Shown: positions 1-9,754 of the stretch, in pieces
Position numbering within the stretch: position 1 is the first letter of the stretch
Layout of the letters: the number at the start of each line of letters is the position of its first letter
Assembly (NCBI GenBank): GCA_037447655.1
Contig: JBBHKE010000536.1
Coordinates: 126,100 to 190,099, forward strand
Origin: Zygnema cylindricum
Lineage: Eukaryota; Streptophyta; Zygnematophyceae; Zygnematales; Zygnemataceae
DNA length: 64,000 bases
Direction: 5' to 3'
The notes under the pieces: generated by a model
The model's database searches: none
The model's input: the letters and a program-made list of their open reading frames with translations, nothing else
What the model was told of the DNA's origin: nothing
Position numbers and translations under genes: made by a program

Positions 1-330
1 AGAGAGGGAGAGAGAGAGAGAGGATTATAGAGAGTGCGTGAGTAAGAGAGAGAGAGAGAATGTATGTGCCTTTGCTTGTGGGAGAGAGTGTTAGGGCGCG
101 TGTATGAGTGCGTGAGAGATATTAGGAGAGAGAGAGAGAGGGAGAGAGAGAGGGAGGCTCGCGCGCGCGAGAGAGAGAGAGAGAGAGGGGGAGGGGGGGG
201 GCGCGTGCGAGAGAGAGAGAGGGAGCGAGAGAAAGAGGGAGCGAGAGAGAGAGAAAGAGGGAGGCGCGAGAGAGAGAATGAGGGAGGCGCGAGAGAGAGA
301 GAGAGGGAGAGAGGGAAAGATTCAAATTAA
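1..330. repeat. GA-rich simple repeat
   Basis: Almost pure (GA)n and (GGA)n purine tract on the plus strand, broken by a few GCGCGCGC runs and one long G run. Both strands are spuriously open (Arg/Glu-rich one way, Ser/Leu-rich the other), so I call no gene. Purine mirror tracts of this kind can form triplex DNA. Confidence 0.95.
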
Positions 331-689
331 ATTTGAATCTTTCATGGCATGTAAATTGTAGGGAATGTCGTCTGTACGGTATGTCCTAAAGATCTTAAAA
401 AGTACAGTATTTAGTTATTTACGGAAGAGTGTACGGTATTGCAAAGCCATACTGTACTTTTTTCGTACTATGCACTTTACTGTACTACATCCATATCTGG
501 CACGACACTTGGCACACCCGTATCCTGTCGCCTGCTGGGCGTCAAAAATCTGATATCCAATCCGTAGAGCCCATATGGTCGTTCTTAAACTCCGGAAAAG
601 TTTTGTTCCTGCCCAAAATACAACAACGAATCGAAATCTGGATTCACACGTGCCTTTACAGCTCAGCTTTGCAAAAAACATCTACAAGC

Positions 690-745
690 TCCATATAAAT
701 CCTGCAACTCTGTACGGTCCTTGCTTTCGATAATTTAGGGTTTCT
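690..745 (+). promoter_or_regulatory. Candidate core promoter and leader of a host gene
   Basis: A TATA-like CATATAAAT lies at about 692-700, and roughly 35 bases downstream begins a pyrimidine-rich leader with TAGGGTTT at 736-743, an element common in plant 5' leaders. The segment from 330 to 690 is unremarkable AT-rich DNA with no recognisable element. It is inferred to drive the frame at 1366-1980; no transcript evidence is available. Confidence 0.35.
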
Positions 746-1365
746 GCCTTTCTGCAAGGCGTCTCTTCATCATTTTTGCTCGTTTTTTTTCTGAATGTCA
801 TCTTTAATTTGGAAATTAGAATGATTTGTCGGTTGGAGGTGGAAATATGGTGGCAATTAATCTTGCTAGTTTATTCTAAAGACATCTTCAAATGTCTTTT
901 GCAGTTTTTTCTTAGAGATTGAAAAAAAAACACAAGTAAAAATAATTTTGGATTTTTGTTCTGTTATTTTTTCTTGAAGCTTGTAGCTTTCCGGAGTCCT
1001 ATTGAATTGGCAAATTCATCAGAACGTATCCAGCAATTTTGTTTGTTACTGCCGGAAAATTTGTGTAAACACGTGAGAAGAGATGCTGTGAAGCGTTCTG
1101 GTTTTAGAAATTGGATGCTTATTGTATCTTTATTTTCACTTGCTGTTTGTAAATTAGTATTTTATTCAAGGATCATAAGTCAAATATTTTAGATACTAAT
1201 CCAATCATTTTATTCTTGAAGTTGCCGAATAGCAATTTCCCTATTTCATTTCCCATTTTTTGTATTTTCACTCTATTTCTCCATTCTTCCATTTTATTTT
1301 TCCATTTTTATTTTTCCATTTTTATTCTTCTATTTAGAACATTCTTTTTCCATAGTTATTGTCAA
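745..1365 (+). other. Possible 5' untranslated exon and intron of the 1366 gene
   Basis: AT-rich DNA with long T tracts. It ends in a 100-base pyrimidine-rich stretch (about 1240-1355) of the sort that precedes a 3' splice site, just before the ATG at 1366. An open frame at 956-1192 lies inside; its composition is less biased than the surroundings and it could be an alternative exon, but I recognise nothing in it. Confidence 0.25.
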
Positions 1366-1980
1366 ATGTCAGGAGACAGTAGCTTTTTGAGTAACTTTTG
1401 TAAAGAAACTGACAATTTTTCTCCGCCAAAAAAAATATTGTCAATTACAGAAAGCTCAAGAATAGAAAAACCAGCTATACCTACCAGTCTACAACAAACT
1501 TCTCTTTCACAAGTTAAAGAAAAAAAAGACAAAGGAGAGGAAATTAACTCTATTATTGACACAAAGGAATCAGCCCTCAGAAAAGACAAATCCGTTGATG
1601 TAAATAGTAACTCTATTGATGAACTAGAACAGGTTATAAAAAATAAACTTGGTGCAAACAGTGTGAATAGGGAGCACCAATTGCAGGAAGAGGAGAGGCT
1701 TACACCAATTGCTGATATCAAGCAATCATCCGAACTTACAAGAAGAAATTTGACTGGAAATAAAAAAAGTGATTCACCGTCATCGGAAACGCCAAGAAGA
1801 ATTGTGGCAGATGTCACAAGGACAAATTCACCTTCTTTGAGTCCCATAGAACGGTGTATTGCTGCTGCGGTGAAGGGATTCGTCATTGGTGCAGGCATTA
1901 AAGGGGGTCTGGCCCTATTTGGCATAATTGGACGAGTGCAACGGCAATTATCTGGCAGGCAAGCTCTTAGATCATGTTAA
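1366..1980 (+). CDS. Putative host protein (first coding exon?) with C-terminal glycine-rich membrane segment
   Basis: A 205-codon frame starting MSGDSSFLSN. I chose this ATG because the in-frame sequence upstream (from 1216) is a low-complexity Phe/Ser tract encoded by an intron-like pyrimidine run. The N-terminal 150 residues are polar, rich in Ser, Lys and Glu, and probably disordered. Residues about 165-190 form a hydrophobic helix with repeated small residues (KGFVIGAGIKGGLALFG), a GxxxG-type pattern reminiscent of Tim17/Tim22/TMEM135-like membrane proteins. If so, this would be only the first part of a longer gene and the stop at 1978 would lie in an intron. No second exon is recognisable; the family link is a guess from one segment. 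Confidence 0.4.
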   Translation: MSGDSSFLSNFCKETDNFSPPKKILSITESSRIEKPAIPTSLQQTSLSQVKEKKDKGEEINSIIDTKESALRKDKSVDVNSNSIDELEQVIKNKLGANSVNREHQLQEEERLTPIADIKQSSELTRRNLTGNKKSDSPSSETPRRIVADVTRTNSPSLSPIERCIAAAVKGFVIGAGIKGGLALFGIIGRVQRQLSGRQALRSC

Positions 1981-2159
1981 GATATATCATGTTATGCCAT
2001 CTTAAGTTATATCATGCTAACATGTATCATGTGAAGTTATATCATGCTAAGCTACAGATTGTTGCTGAGTATTTCTTTTTGTGCGAGTTGAGTGGAATTG
2101 TCATTTGTGAGGCTGGAAAGGGTCAACTGTGAACGCAAATAAATTTTCTGCTTGCACTT

Positions 2160-2390
2160 TCTACAAAACCTTCAAACTTTCATCTGTTTTAAGTGAACCA
2201 ATCTTGAAGTGTTTGTTCAACTTTTACAATACCTTCAAACTTTACCTTGTATGATCCAACATTAGATTTTTCAAGTCTTCGTTCAATTTCTATAAACCGT
2301 CACACTTTTATTTTTTTGGAATGATCCAATCTTGAATTTTTGAAGTGCTTGTTCAATTTCTACACAATCAAACTTTTATCTGTTTGGAGA
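2160..2390 (+). repeat. Degenerate tandem repeat, unit about 66-72 bp
   Basis: Three to four imperfect copies of a unit containing 'CTTCAAACTTT', 'GATCCAATCTTGAA' and 'TTGTTCAATTTCTAC'. Just upstream, 1980-2050 holds a shorter repeat of 'ATATCATGCTAA'. The stretch from 2390 to 2528 has no recognisable content. Confidence 0.65.
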
Positions 2391-2528
2391 AATGTGTTTT
2401 ATCATTTTATAAATTGAAAGCAATCTTTATCCATTCAACTAGCGGCCAAACAGAGGAGTTGTTTACAAAACTTTTAGATTCGTTGTTTCATTGTAAAAAA
2501 CAATCTGAAAAATCCAACAAACCACATG

Positions 2529-3179
2529 TCAGCCAAATTTTTCCAACATGTTTCCTATCGCTTCTTTTTGAGTTAGCCTAATGATTTTCTTTTCTCTATC
2601 TCTTTCAACTTGTATTCCAAGAATGTATTTAGCCTCACCCAAATCCTTCATTTCAAATTTGGAATTAAGAGCGTGTTTTACTCTAGCAATTCCTTCTTTG
2701 TTCCTACTAATTAGTAGGAAATAATCAACATACACAGCAATGAATATCACCTCATCAAGATTATCACCACATATCACATATACTGAATGATCTGAGCTAA
2801 TTCTAGTAAACCCTAATCCTGTCAAGAACTCATCTAACTTTTGATTCCATTGCCTATGGGCCTGTTTTAGGCCATACAAAGATTTTAAAAGTCTGCACAC
2901 AAGATTTTCATTTCGTGCTTCCTCATAACCCTCTAGTTGCTTCATAAATATGATCTCATCTAAATCACCATGCAAAAAGGCAGTTTTGACATCCATTTGG
3001 TGGATGTCAAAATCCTCTATAACAGCTAATATAAGTAAGATGTGTACAGATGGAAAACTTACAACTGGTGAAAATGTTTCTTCATAATCTATCCCCTCTT
3101 TTTGATTATATCCCATAGCAACCAAGCGAGCCTTATACCTGTCTATGGTATTATCTGGGTTCAATTTTAATTTAAACAC
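2529..3179 (-). pseudogene. Copia reverse transcriptase fragment (E1)
   Basis: Typical copia [19 protein letters not shown], a DVKTAFLHG motif, SLYGLKQA and DLGEAKYILGIQ. The catalytic motif reads YVDYF instead of YVDDL, losing the second Asp. The frame ends inside the LTQKEAIGNMLEKF motif where the element is truncated. 3180-3815 holds the degenerate linker between integrase and RT, with stops in every frame. Confidence 0.9.
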
Positions 3180-3815
3180 CTATTTACTTCCAATAGCCTT
3201 TTCTTCTGGAGGAAGTTCCACCAAATCCCATGTTTGGGCCTCCATGATTGACTTCATTTCCTCATTAACCGCTTCCACTAAGTGTTCCCTTTCATTATTC
3301 GAAAAGCTTTTGTCAACGTTAGAGGCTCTTTTATGTGTGCTGAGTGAGCAATGGCTACATTTTCTCCCCTAAGTCGCGCACTTCGCCTCACTCCACCTGG
3401 AAATTTTAGCGCTGGTATAGATGGTTGGGTCCTCCTCCTTGATACATGTGATTATTCTTGTGATTTAGTTTCGGCATGAGGTAGAGGAGAGTTTGCAACT
3501 CTTTGGGGTATAATACTCTTCCTATTTTGGCGGAGAAGATGATTGCAAGTCACTTTGAGCTAATGTAAATGCATTTTCTAATTTTTTCTTGAAAAACATG
3601 TGATTTTCCTCTAATAAAATATAATCAACACTTTTATCCTTCTTCTCATCTATACGCTCATTAAATACATCGACTCATTTTCCTTCATCCTTCACAATAA
3701 CGTTTTTGGCTAACACAACTCTATTTCTGTTAGTGTTATACACTCTATAACCTTTGGCATGATCGTCATACCCTAGAAATAGCCTTGGTATACCTTTTGG
3801 TTCTAGCTTCTATTT

Positions 3816-4523
3816 CTACGGATCATTATCTAACATAAAAACCTTACTTCCAAAAATCGTGAAGTGACATACATTTAGTTTGTGTCCAGTCCAAATATCA
3901 TAGGGAGTTTTATCTTTTACTGCCCTTGTTTCTAGCCTGTTTCTCACATAAGGTGCACAATTAATATCCTCTGCCCAAAACTTGTAATCTATGTCTATAT
4001 CAGCCATCATTGTCCTAGCACACTCTGGTATAGTCCTATTCATCCTCTATGAAACACCGTTTTGTTCCGGAGAATAAGGAACAGTAAGCTGACGTGATAT
4101 TCCATGTAATTTTAAGAATTCCGTAAACTCATTAGAAATGTACTCCCCTCTATTATCAGATCTGAACCCTGCTATCTTTCTCTCATGTAGAGATTCAACC
4201 CAAGCCTTATACTCCTTAAATTTTGCAAAGACTTCATCCTTACTTTTCAAAAAATAAACTGTAGTAAACCTACTATAGTCATCCGTAAAAGTAAGCATAA
4301 ACTTAACCCCTCCCACAGATGGGTATCTAGATGGCCCCCATACATCTGAATAAATTAGTTCTAGCACCCTGCTACTTCTATGATCAGTTTGCGAAGGGAA
4401 AGACAACTTATGGATTTTTCCCATTGCACAACCATCACAAACATTTGATGCTGGTTTTTGATTAATTTTTACACCTTCCACCATTTTTTGATTTACCATC
4501 TTTGCTAATCTATCATAATTCAC
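3816..4523 (-). pseudogene. Copia integrase fragment (E1)
   Basis: Contains the pre-integrase zinc region (CDGCAMGKIHKLSFPS), then SDVWGP, TDDYSRF and SDNRGEY carrying the first two catalytic Asp residues, then PEQNGVS. The catalytic Glu codon of the expected NGVxE motif is a TAG stop at 4044-4046, and the frame resumes as RMNRTIP after it. 4524-4862 is the diverged protease/pre-integrase region. Confidence 0.9.
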
Positions 4524-4862
4524 ATGTCCTAAATGTTTATGTCATAAATCACAATCACTGATTACACTTGAGTACATAACATCATTGTCATTATCATTTG
4601 CAAGACTTAACCGATACAAATTGTTTCCTCCAGCAAATCCTTCTGCAGCTATTTTCCCATTCTTACTCACTATTTTCTTTCCATTCTCAGATATAGTTTT
4701 AAAACCTTTCTTTTATACCACAGACGTAGAGAAAAAGTTTCTTTTAAAAGATGGGACATGCAACACATCTTCCAAAACCCTTTTCACAGGTTTTCCCTCT
4801 ACGTTCAACATAAGTGACACCCTCCCCTTTGCTTTTGACTCAACAAAGGTATCACCACTAAA

Positions 4863-5070
4863 TTAAATTTTGATGGGTGACATAGATTGAATACTCTCAA
4901 ATAGATGGCGATTACGGCACATGTGGGTAGATGCACCGGAGTCCATTATCCATTCGTCTTCCTCCACGCCTTCCGTTGCTTGTGTTATCGCAAAGTATTT
5001 ATCTTCACTGTTGTGAGGAAAGCTGCTCACATCCTCCTCCATAAGTTCGTTGAAAAGAGCAGTTGGTTGT
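4863..5070 (-). pseudogene. Copia aspartic protease region (E1), fused in frame to LTR sequence
   Basis: The motif EWIMDSGASTHMC is the copia protease active site with the DSG intact. The open frame continues without a stop into the LTR at 5071-5924, reaching an ATG in the LTR (MTTAASSSSS...). The LTR-encoded Gag start peptide is thereby joined to the protease. I treat this as an accident of insertion. Confidence 0.85.
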
Positions 5071-5924
5071 TGTTGTTTTGAAACAACAACTGGCACTGAA
5101 GATGAAGAAGATGAAGAAGATGCAGCAGTAGTCATCGTAGAACAAATCAAGAGAGGAAGCTTCCACAAATACCGATGGCTGAACAACAACTTTGACAGAC
5201 TATAACTTTCAAAATAAATGCTCCAATAGTCCTGGATATTTACCACAACATAGATAACTTATAAAAGAACACACACACAAAATTTCAATCAATTCCGCTG
5301 ACAGATCTGTGAGATATGCAGAAATGAAATTACATAAAACTGAGTGTACAGTTTTCATATCATTTGTTCCTAAAAATAATCAAATTCACTAAGTCCTACT
5401 TCTATACACCGAAACTACACTAAGCTGTACGGAGGCATTCCAGCCGTACATCTAACATTCTAACACAACAAATACTGTGAGTATACCTGTGTACTGAAGA
5501 TATGTCATAAACCACATTCTCAACACTAAACAACTAAGTCACTACAGACAAAGTTCTATTCTACCAAATATTTACACCGAAGTTCAGACAACGTAAAGCG
5601 ATAGTGATCTAGTCACGCCTCGTCAATATTTGTTGGCGACGGCTGTCACCCATCTGATTAGAGGATTTGGCACCGTAGGACTGACTTTACGAAGTCTCGT
5701 GGTCCTGCCGAATTTCCGTACGTCCACTGAGGACATACTCACGCATTCTCTCAAGTGACGACACGTGTCCCAAGTGTGAATGAACCATGAACTCCCAACT
5801 TCACTGTCACACTAATTTTGGTAAGTACTGAACTGAACTCAACCAAAAATAGCTTAAGTCTTGAACAGCTCTCTCTCCCTCACAGCTGAGGCATAGAGAC
5901 GACTAAAGCTTTCTAAAAACAACA
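5071..5924 (-). mobile_element. LTR of a copia family, inserted in E1 gag
   Basis: An 854-bp sequence bounded by TGTTGTT...AACAACA, closely matching the solo LTR at 9977-10841 in the same orientation. In minus orientation its last bases encode MTTAASSSSSSSSVP... ending in CA, as expected for a 5' LTR of this group. The flanking 5-mers (GTTGT and ATTTT) do not match, so it is not a clean solo LTR; deletion or recombination between elements is likely. Confidence 0.85.
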
Positions 5925-6802
5925 ATTTTCCACCTGATTGAAAATGAACACGACTTTCGTCCCAACCAGAGCGAAAATTTCTTGTGGCTTTCGCTCTCTT
6001 GTAAGCATGACACATTCTGAACACATGCCCTTTTTCATCACAATAATAGTAGGTTAATGGTGACCTTGTAGGACCACTACCTCTACCAATGCCACTGTCA
6101 TTTTTAGAGTCTGAAAATTGGTTAGCTAGTGCTTGCACAGACTTACTACTACCTCTTTGTGAAATTTGGTAAGCTTCTTCACTTAAAATAAACTGAATTG
6201 CGAACGCAATATTCCGCTAACGTTGTGGAAGACCCCTAAGCCTATCTATGGCTCCCTTATATTCATGGGGCAGAGTTCTCATCAACAACATAACTTACAG
6301 AGGTGGTGAAAAATCCCCACCTGCACTAGTACTCTGAAGGAACAACCTTTTCATAGCATGGAAATGACCTGACATACTACCTCCAAAATACTTAAATTCA
6401 AAGATCTGAGTGGCTATGTTAGTTTTGACACTAACATCTAGCTGAACATACATAGCACGTACACTAAACCAAGCTTTAGAGGTATTTTTCATCTCAAGAT
6501 ACGACATTACCAAGTCTTTTGTCATTGACTATTTTTAGGCCGTTGAGGCAACGGAGATTCTTCTTTCTCCAATCCAGCGCAATCTCATCGACAGTTCCTT
6601 CCACAAAGGGTGACAAGTCCCTCTCCTCAAAATATGAGCTTAATACATCTTCCCAATATAAGTAGTCAGTTCCATCAAAAAGAGGCAATTTGGGCGGTGG
6701 GCCCATAACCTGTTGAAGGTCATAGGCATTCTCACTTGGTTGTGATCCACTCCCACTAGGAGTCACACTTGCACCAACGGGAACAGAGCCAGTATCCGAC
6801 AT
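5925..6802 (-). pseudogene. Copia Gag fragment (E1)
   Basis: Begins MSDTGSVPVG and reaches the conserved Gag opening LQQVMGPPPKLPLFDGTDYLYWE. The first 30 codons lie in the presumed 5' LTR and the VMGP codons lie in the primer-binding site. It continues through frameshifts (near 6500 and 6295) to a degraded zinc knuckle at about 6040 (CDEKGHVFRMC, first Cys replaced by Tyr). Interrupted by the LTR at 5924. Confidence 0.85.
6696..6710 (-). promoter_or_regulatory. Primer-binding site, initiator tRNA-Met anticodon arm (E1)
   Basis: The minus strand reads GGTTATGGGCCCACC immediately after an LTR-like end (...TTCAACA). Its complement contains GGGCCCATAACC, the anticodon stem-loop of initiator tRNA-Met (recalled, not looked up). 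This is the primer type of Drosophila copia and yeast Ty5. The site is inside the Gag frame. Confidence 0.75.
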
Positions 6803-7428
6803 CTTAGCAGAAGCAAACCCAAAGAGAAATGCCTAGTAGACTAGATCTATAGTGTAAGATTTGTAACTCCAAATGAAAGAGGTCTTTTAACCATACAAAC
6901 ATGTACTACAAGTAAATCAAAGAGAGTTGAGCACAAAACACCTTAAACTGCACTCAGTGCTCTCATTTCCTTAAACTCTTGTGTAGAATGTACATTTTGT
7001 ATCAAACCGGTCATTCCTAATTGAATTAAATACTCTAAAGATCTTCGAAATATCTAAAACTTATGTACAAGGTTCACTAGACAATCTACTAACAAACATC
7101 TAAGGGTTTGGACCAGAATTGTCCACTAACAATATCTGTACTTTAAAAATCTGGGTGATTCTTATCACGTCTACATTCATTGGCGGCCCTACACACTAAT
7201 TTACTTAAAGATAAGTATTCGTGTAGATACTACAAAAAATCCACACTAAATTTGGTCAATCTTGAACAATTGGTATTCCAAAAAAAATCAAAGTCCTAGA
7301 CCCAAATTTCTAAGACTTACTAAAGCTTGTTTTTCAATAACATCCATCCCATTTGCACCATTACAGGCTTTACAAATGATCGTAATATTGACTCGCTTAG
7401 GTCTATCTCTACCGACGAGCGTAGTTAA
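6711..7428 (-). mobile_element. Probable 5' LTR remnant of E1
   Basis: Starts TGTTGAAGG directly beside the primer site and contains the Gag start codon at 6800-6802. No sister copy exists in the window, so the outer edge is unknown; the LTR-like DNA must end before the gypsy frame opens at 7429. It is not the same family as 5071-5924 or the long LTRs further right. No other content seen in 6900-7428. Confidence 0.45.
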
Positions 7429-7869
7429 CTTGACCCACACATCAGTTTTCTAGATAATAGGAAGGTTGTATTTTTAGTCAATGGTGTCATACTGTCATTA
7501 CCACTTATGGACACCGGTGCAAAACCAGTTACTTTGGGGTCATCTTTTGCACTGAAACTAGTTCCGACAGCTAATAAACTTCAGTCCACTTCCACACGTT
7601 TACTCACCTCAGCGGGAACAACCGAACGAATTTTGGGCATTACGAAAGATCCACTCTGTTTTAGGTTTCTAAATGGTACAGAATCTGATTTTCCGGAAGC
7701 TCGTGCTCACACATTGGTCACCAAATGTAGTGATTACGAGTGTTTAGTGGTGCAAGATGTGATTTTCAGAGTAGGAGGTGGCGTTGATATGTACAATCAG
7801 ACTTTTTCCTACCGTCCTACCAATTATACGGAAAAGAAAATCTGTCTCCCTCTAATTTCAGCACGCTAA
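7429..7869 (+). pseudogene. Retroviral-type aspartic protease (gypsy element)
   Basis: Hydrophobic strand VVFLVNGVILSLPL followed by MDTGAKPVTLG, with the D-T-G active site at about 7510-7518, as in Ty3/gypsy proteases. The frame is open from 7429 (a stop lies at 7426-7428) to the stop at 7867-7869. The ATG at 7507 is internal to the domain and is not a real start. Confidence 0.75.
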
Positions 7870-7933
7870 CCCATACCCATTATGGCTCACGCAACCGGAT
7901 CTATCCCTGCTTATTCTGGAAATTCGATGGGAT

Positions 7934-9100
7934 TTGAAATTTTTCATTCTTTTCGCAGAGGAAATTCTGCCCGACAATCCTTCTTTGCCTGAACTTTTCG
8001 ATAATCTAGGTTTTATTATTGATTCTCGCAATTTTGATCACATCTACAAACATACACTTCAGATTCTTTTATCGCTGGTTCCACCTCTTCCTCTTATTTC
8101 TGTAGATCCTTCCGTTTTTCTTCCTATTAATTAGAAACTAATTCAGGTCAAACCTCATCAAGATGGTCTAGTCATTTTAGACCTATTCGTAGGCATAGGT
8201 ACCTCTCTACTCTCATGCCTTCGTAACGGATTACTTATCAAGCACTACTACTCAGTTGACATAGACCCTTTAGCTCGGAAAGCCCAGACACATCACTATT
8301 ATATTTTACACGGACAATATCCACATCTTTTCCCTAAATCTGCCTTTGCTCACATACATACAGCCTTACCTCAAGATATTCGTTTGATAGGCAATCAATA
8401 CCTTCTCGATGTGGAACCAATTGATCTTCTCTTTGCCGATTGGGAGTGTCAGGAATGTAACGAGCAGGCAAAGGTCTCGGCTTAGCTGACCCTCGCACTA
8501 AATTATTCTTTGAATTACTTCGTATCATGCATTTTCTGCAATCATTCGATCGACCATTAGGATATATTTTGGAAAACATGGAAGCCTATAACGATCCTCA
8601 ACCTACAATGTTAGCTGATTACAAGCGGATAGAAGCATTAATTGGTCCTCCTCTTATCATTGATGCGGCTCGCCACGGGTCCTTAGCTCATCGGGTCCGA
8701 TCTAAATGGACCAACTTGATCGATACTGGTCGCCTTCGAGAGGGAAATCTTTCTGTCAAACCCTCTTATACAGATATTCAGAGTACACTTCTCCCTTTCT
8801 ACAAAATCCAAACATGTTTGCAACCTGATCACCCGCCGAATTACAACATCAACGTCTCACGTCAACCACTCAAAGTTCTACCCACTCTATTGTATTATCC
8901 ACACTCTCATGCTTTCTATGGTGATGGGCCCGGCCTGCTTAGAAATATTCACACAGGCGACTTAGATGAACCTACTACCACAGAACAGGAACACCTTATG
9001 CATTTCCTTCCCAACACTACAGTTGCTCATGGTCTCACAGAACGACAGCGCTAAATCCTTTTAGGTCGTGTCATGGACCCTCAATCCCTCTCATTTATCC
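7934..9100 (+). pseudogene. DNA (cytosine-5) methyltransferase domain within the gypsy polyprotein
   Basis: Motif I (SAM binding) is ILDLFVGIGTSLLSC at about 8174-8218. The acidic ribose-binding segment YYSVDIDP is at 8246-8269. Motif IV contains WECQ at 8441-8452, with the catalytic Cys present and Glu where Pro is usual. RAGKGLGLADPRTKLFFELLR follows from 8461, motif VI ILENM is at 8567-8581, and the target-recognition/late motif DAARHGSLAHRVRSKWTNL is at about 8662-8718. Further on, GLTERQR (8 codons before the stop at 9052) and LGRVMD fit motif X. Damage: TAG at 8132, a one-base frameshift between 8453 and 8461, and TAA at 9052. The 60 codons before motif I are unassigned. The domain most resembles Dnmt3/DRM-like and green-algal retroelement enzymes. 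Confidence 0.85.
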
Positions 9101-9754
9101 GAGGCCTCGAATTTGCAACAGGTCGTTACGCACAAACCCATCCGTCTCAACCAACTGGGGGGGGAGAATGCATCATCAATTTCTAAACACATACCTACAC
9201 GATCTCCAGTCACCCTTAGAGGACACCTTCTCAAGTTTTCCTCTTTCCATCCCCTATAAAACCTTCTCCAGATGTCACAATCTACGATTTCTTAAACCTT
9301 AGCCACATGTCATGGTCCATTCCAGATGTACTGCTTTCCAATCTGCTCCCCCTATTCATATGTCAACACCTTCTCACTGGACCGCTACTATTCCTACTCG
9401 CAGCTGGCACCATTGGACAAACTGCTTACAGGAAACACCGGTTGTTTACTCATTAGCACCGGTTGTATACTCATTAGGTCAGTCACTTATCACGGATGAA
9501 CAACTAGCTTTTGCACAAGCCGTGGAAGCGATGACGATTAAAGGTTCGGGAACTCCTAAATGGAAATTTAACTCTAATCTCTCTCAATCTGAACATGACC
9601 TACTGAACTAAGTGATTCTCTGGAATATCGACGCTTTTGATTTCTGTATGAATGATCTTGGTCGCCATACCACCTACAAAATGTCTACAGATCTCGAAGA
9701 AGATCGATCATTTACAAGCCGAGACATCGCTTATCTGAAACGGAATGGGAATTA
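9101..9754 (+). pseudogene. Linker between methyltransferase and RT (gypsy)
   Basis: Broken coding sequence in shifting frames. The best preserved part, 9430-9746, reads QSLITDEQLAFAQAVEAM...NIDAFDFCMNDLGRHTTYK, the acidic segment that usually precedes gypsy RT. There is a short tandem duplication at 9439-9478 (ACCGGTTGTWTACTCATTA twice). No separate gene is inferred. Confidence 0.6.

Larger units (their letters stand above)
2529..6802 (-). mobile_element. Decayed Ty1/copia retrotransposon E1
   Basis: Minus-strand copia order is preserved: Gag (6802 to about 5925), protease (5070-4863), integrase (4523-3816), RT (3179-2529). RNase H and the 3' LTR are missing, so the element is cut off at about 2529. 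It is broken by frameshifts, a stop at the integrase catalytic Glu, and a foreign 854-bp LTR at 5071-5924 within gag. The gypsy relic begins about 600 bp above its Gag start, so E1's 5' LTR is probably truncated there. Clearly inactive. Confidence 0.9.

Noticed and set aside
64-330. Arg/Glu-rich open frames on both strands
   Set aside because: They are products of the GA simple repeat; both strands are open at once and the peptides are pure low complexity.
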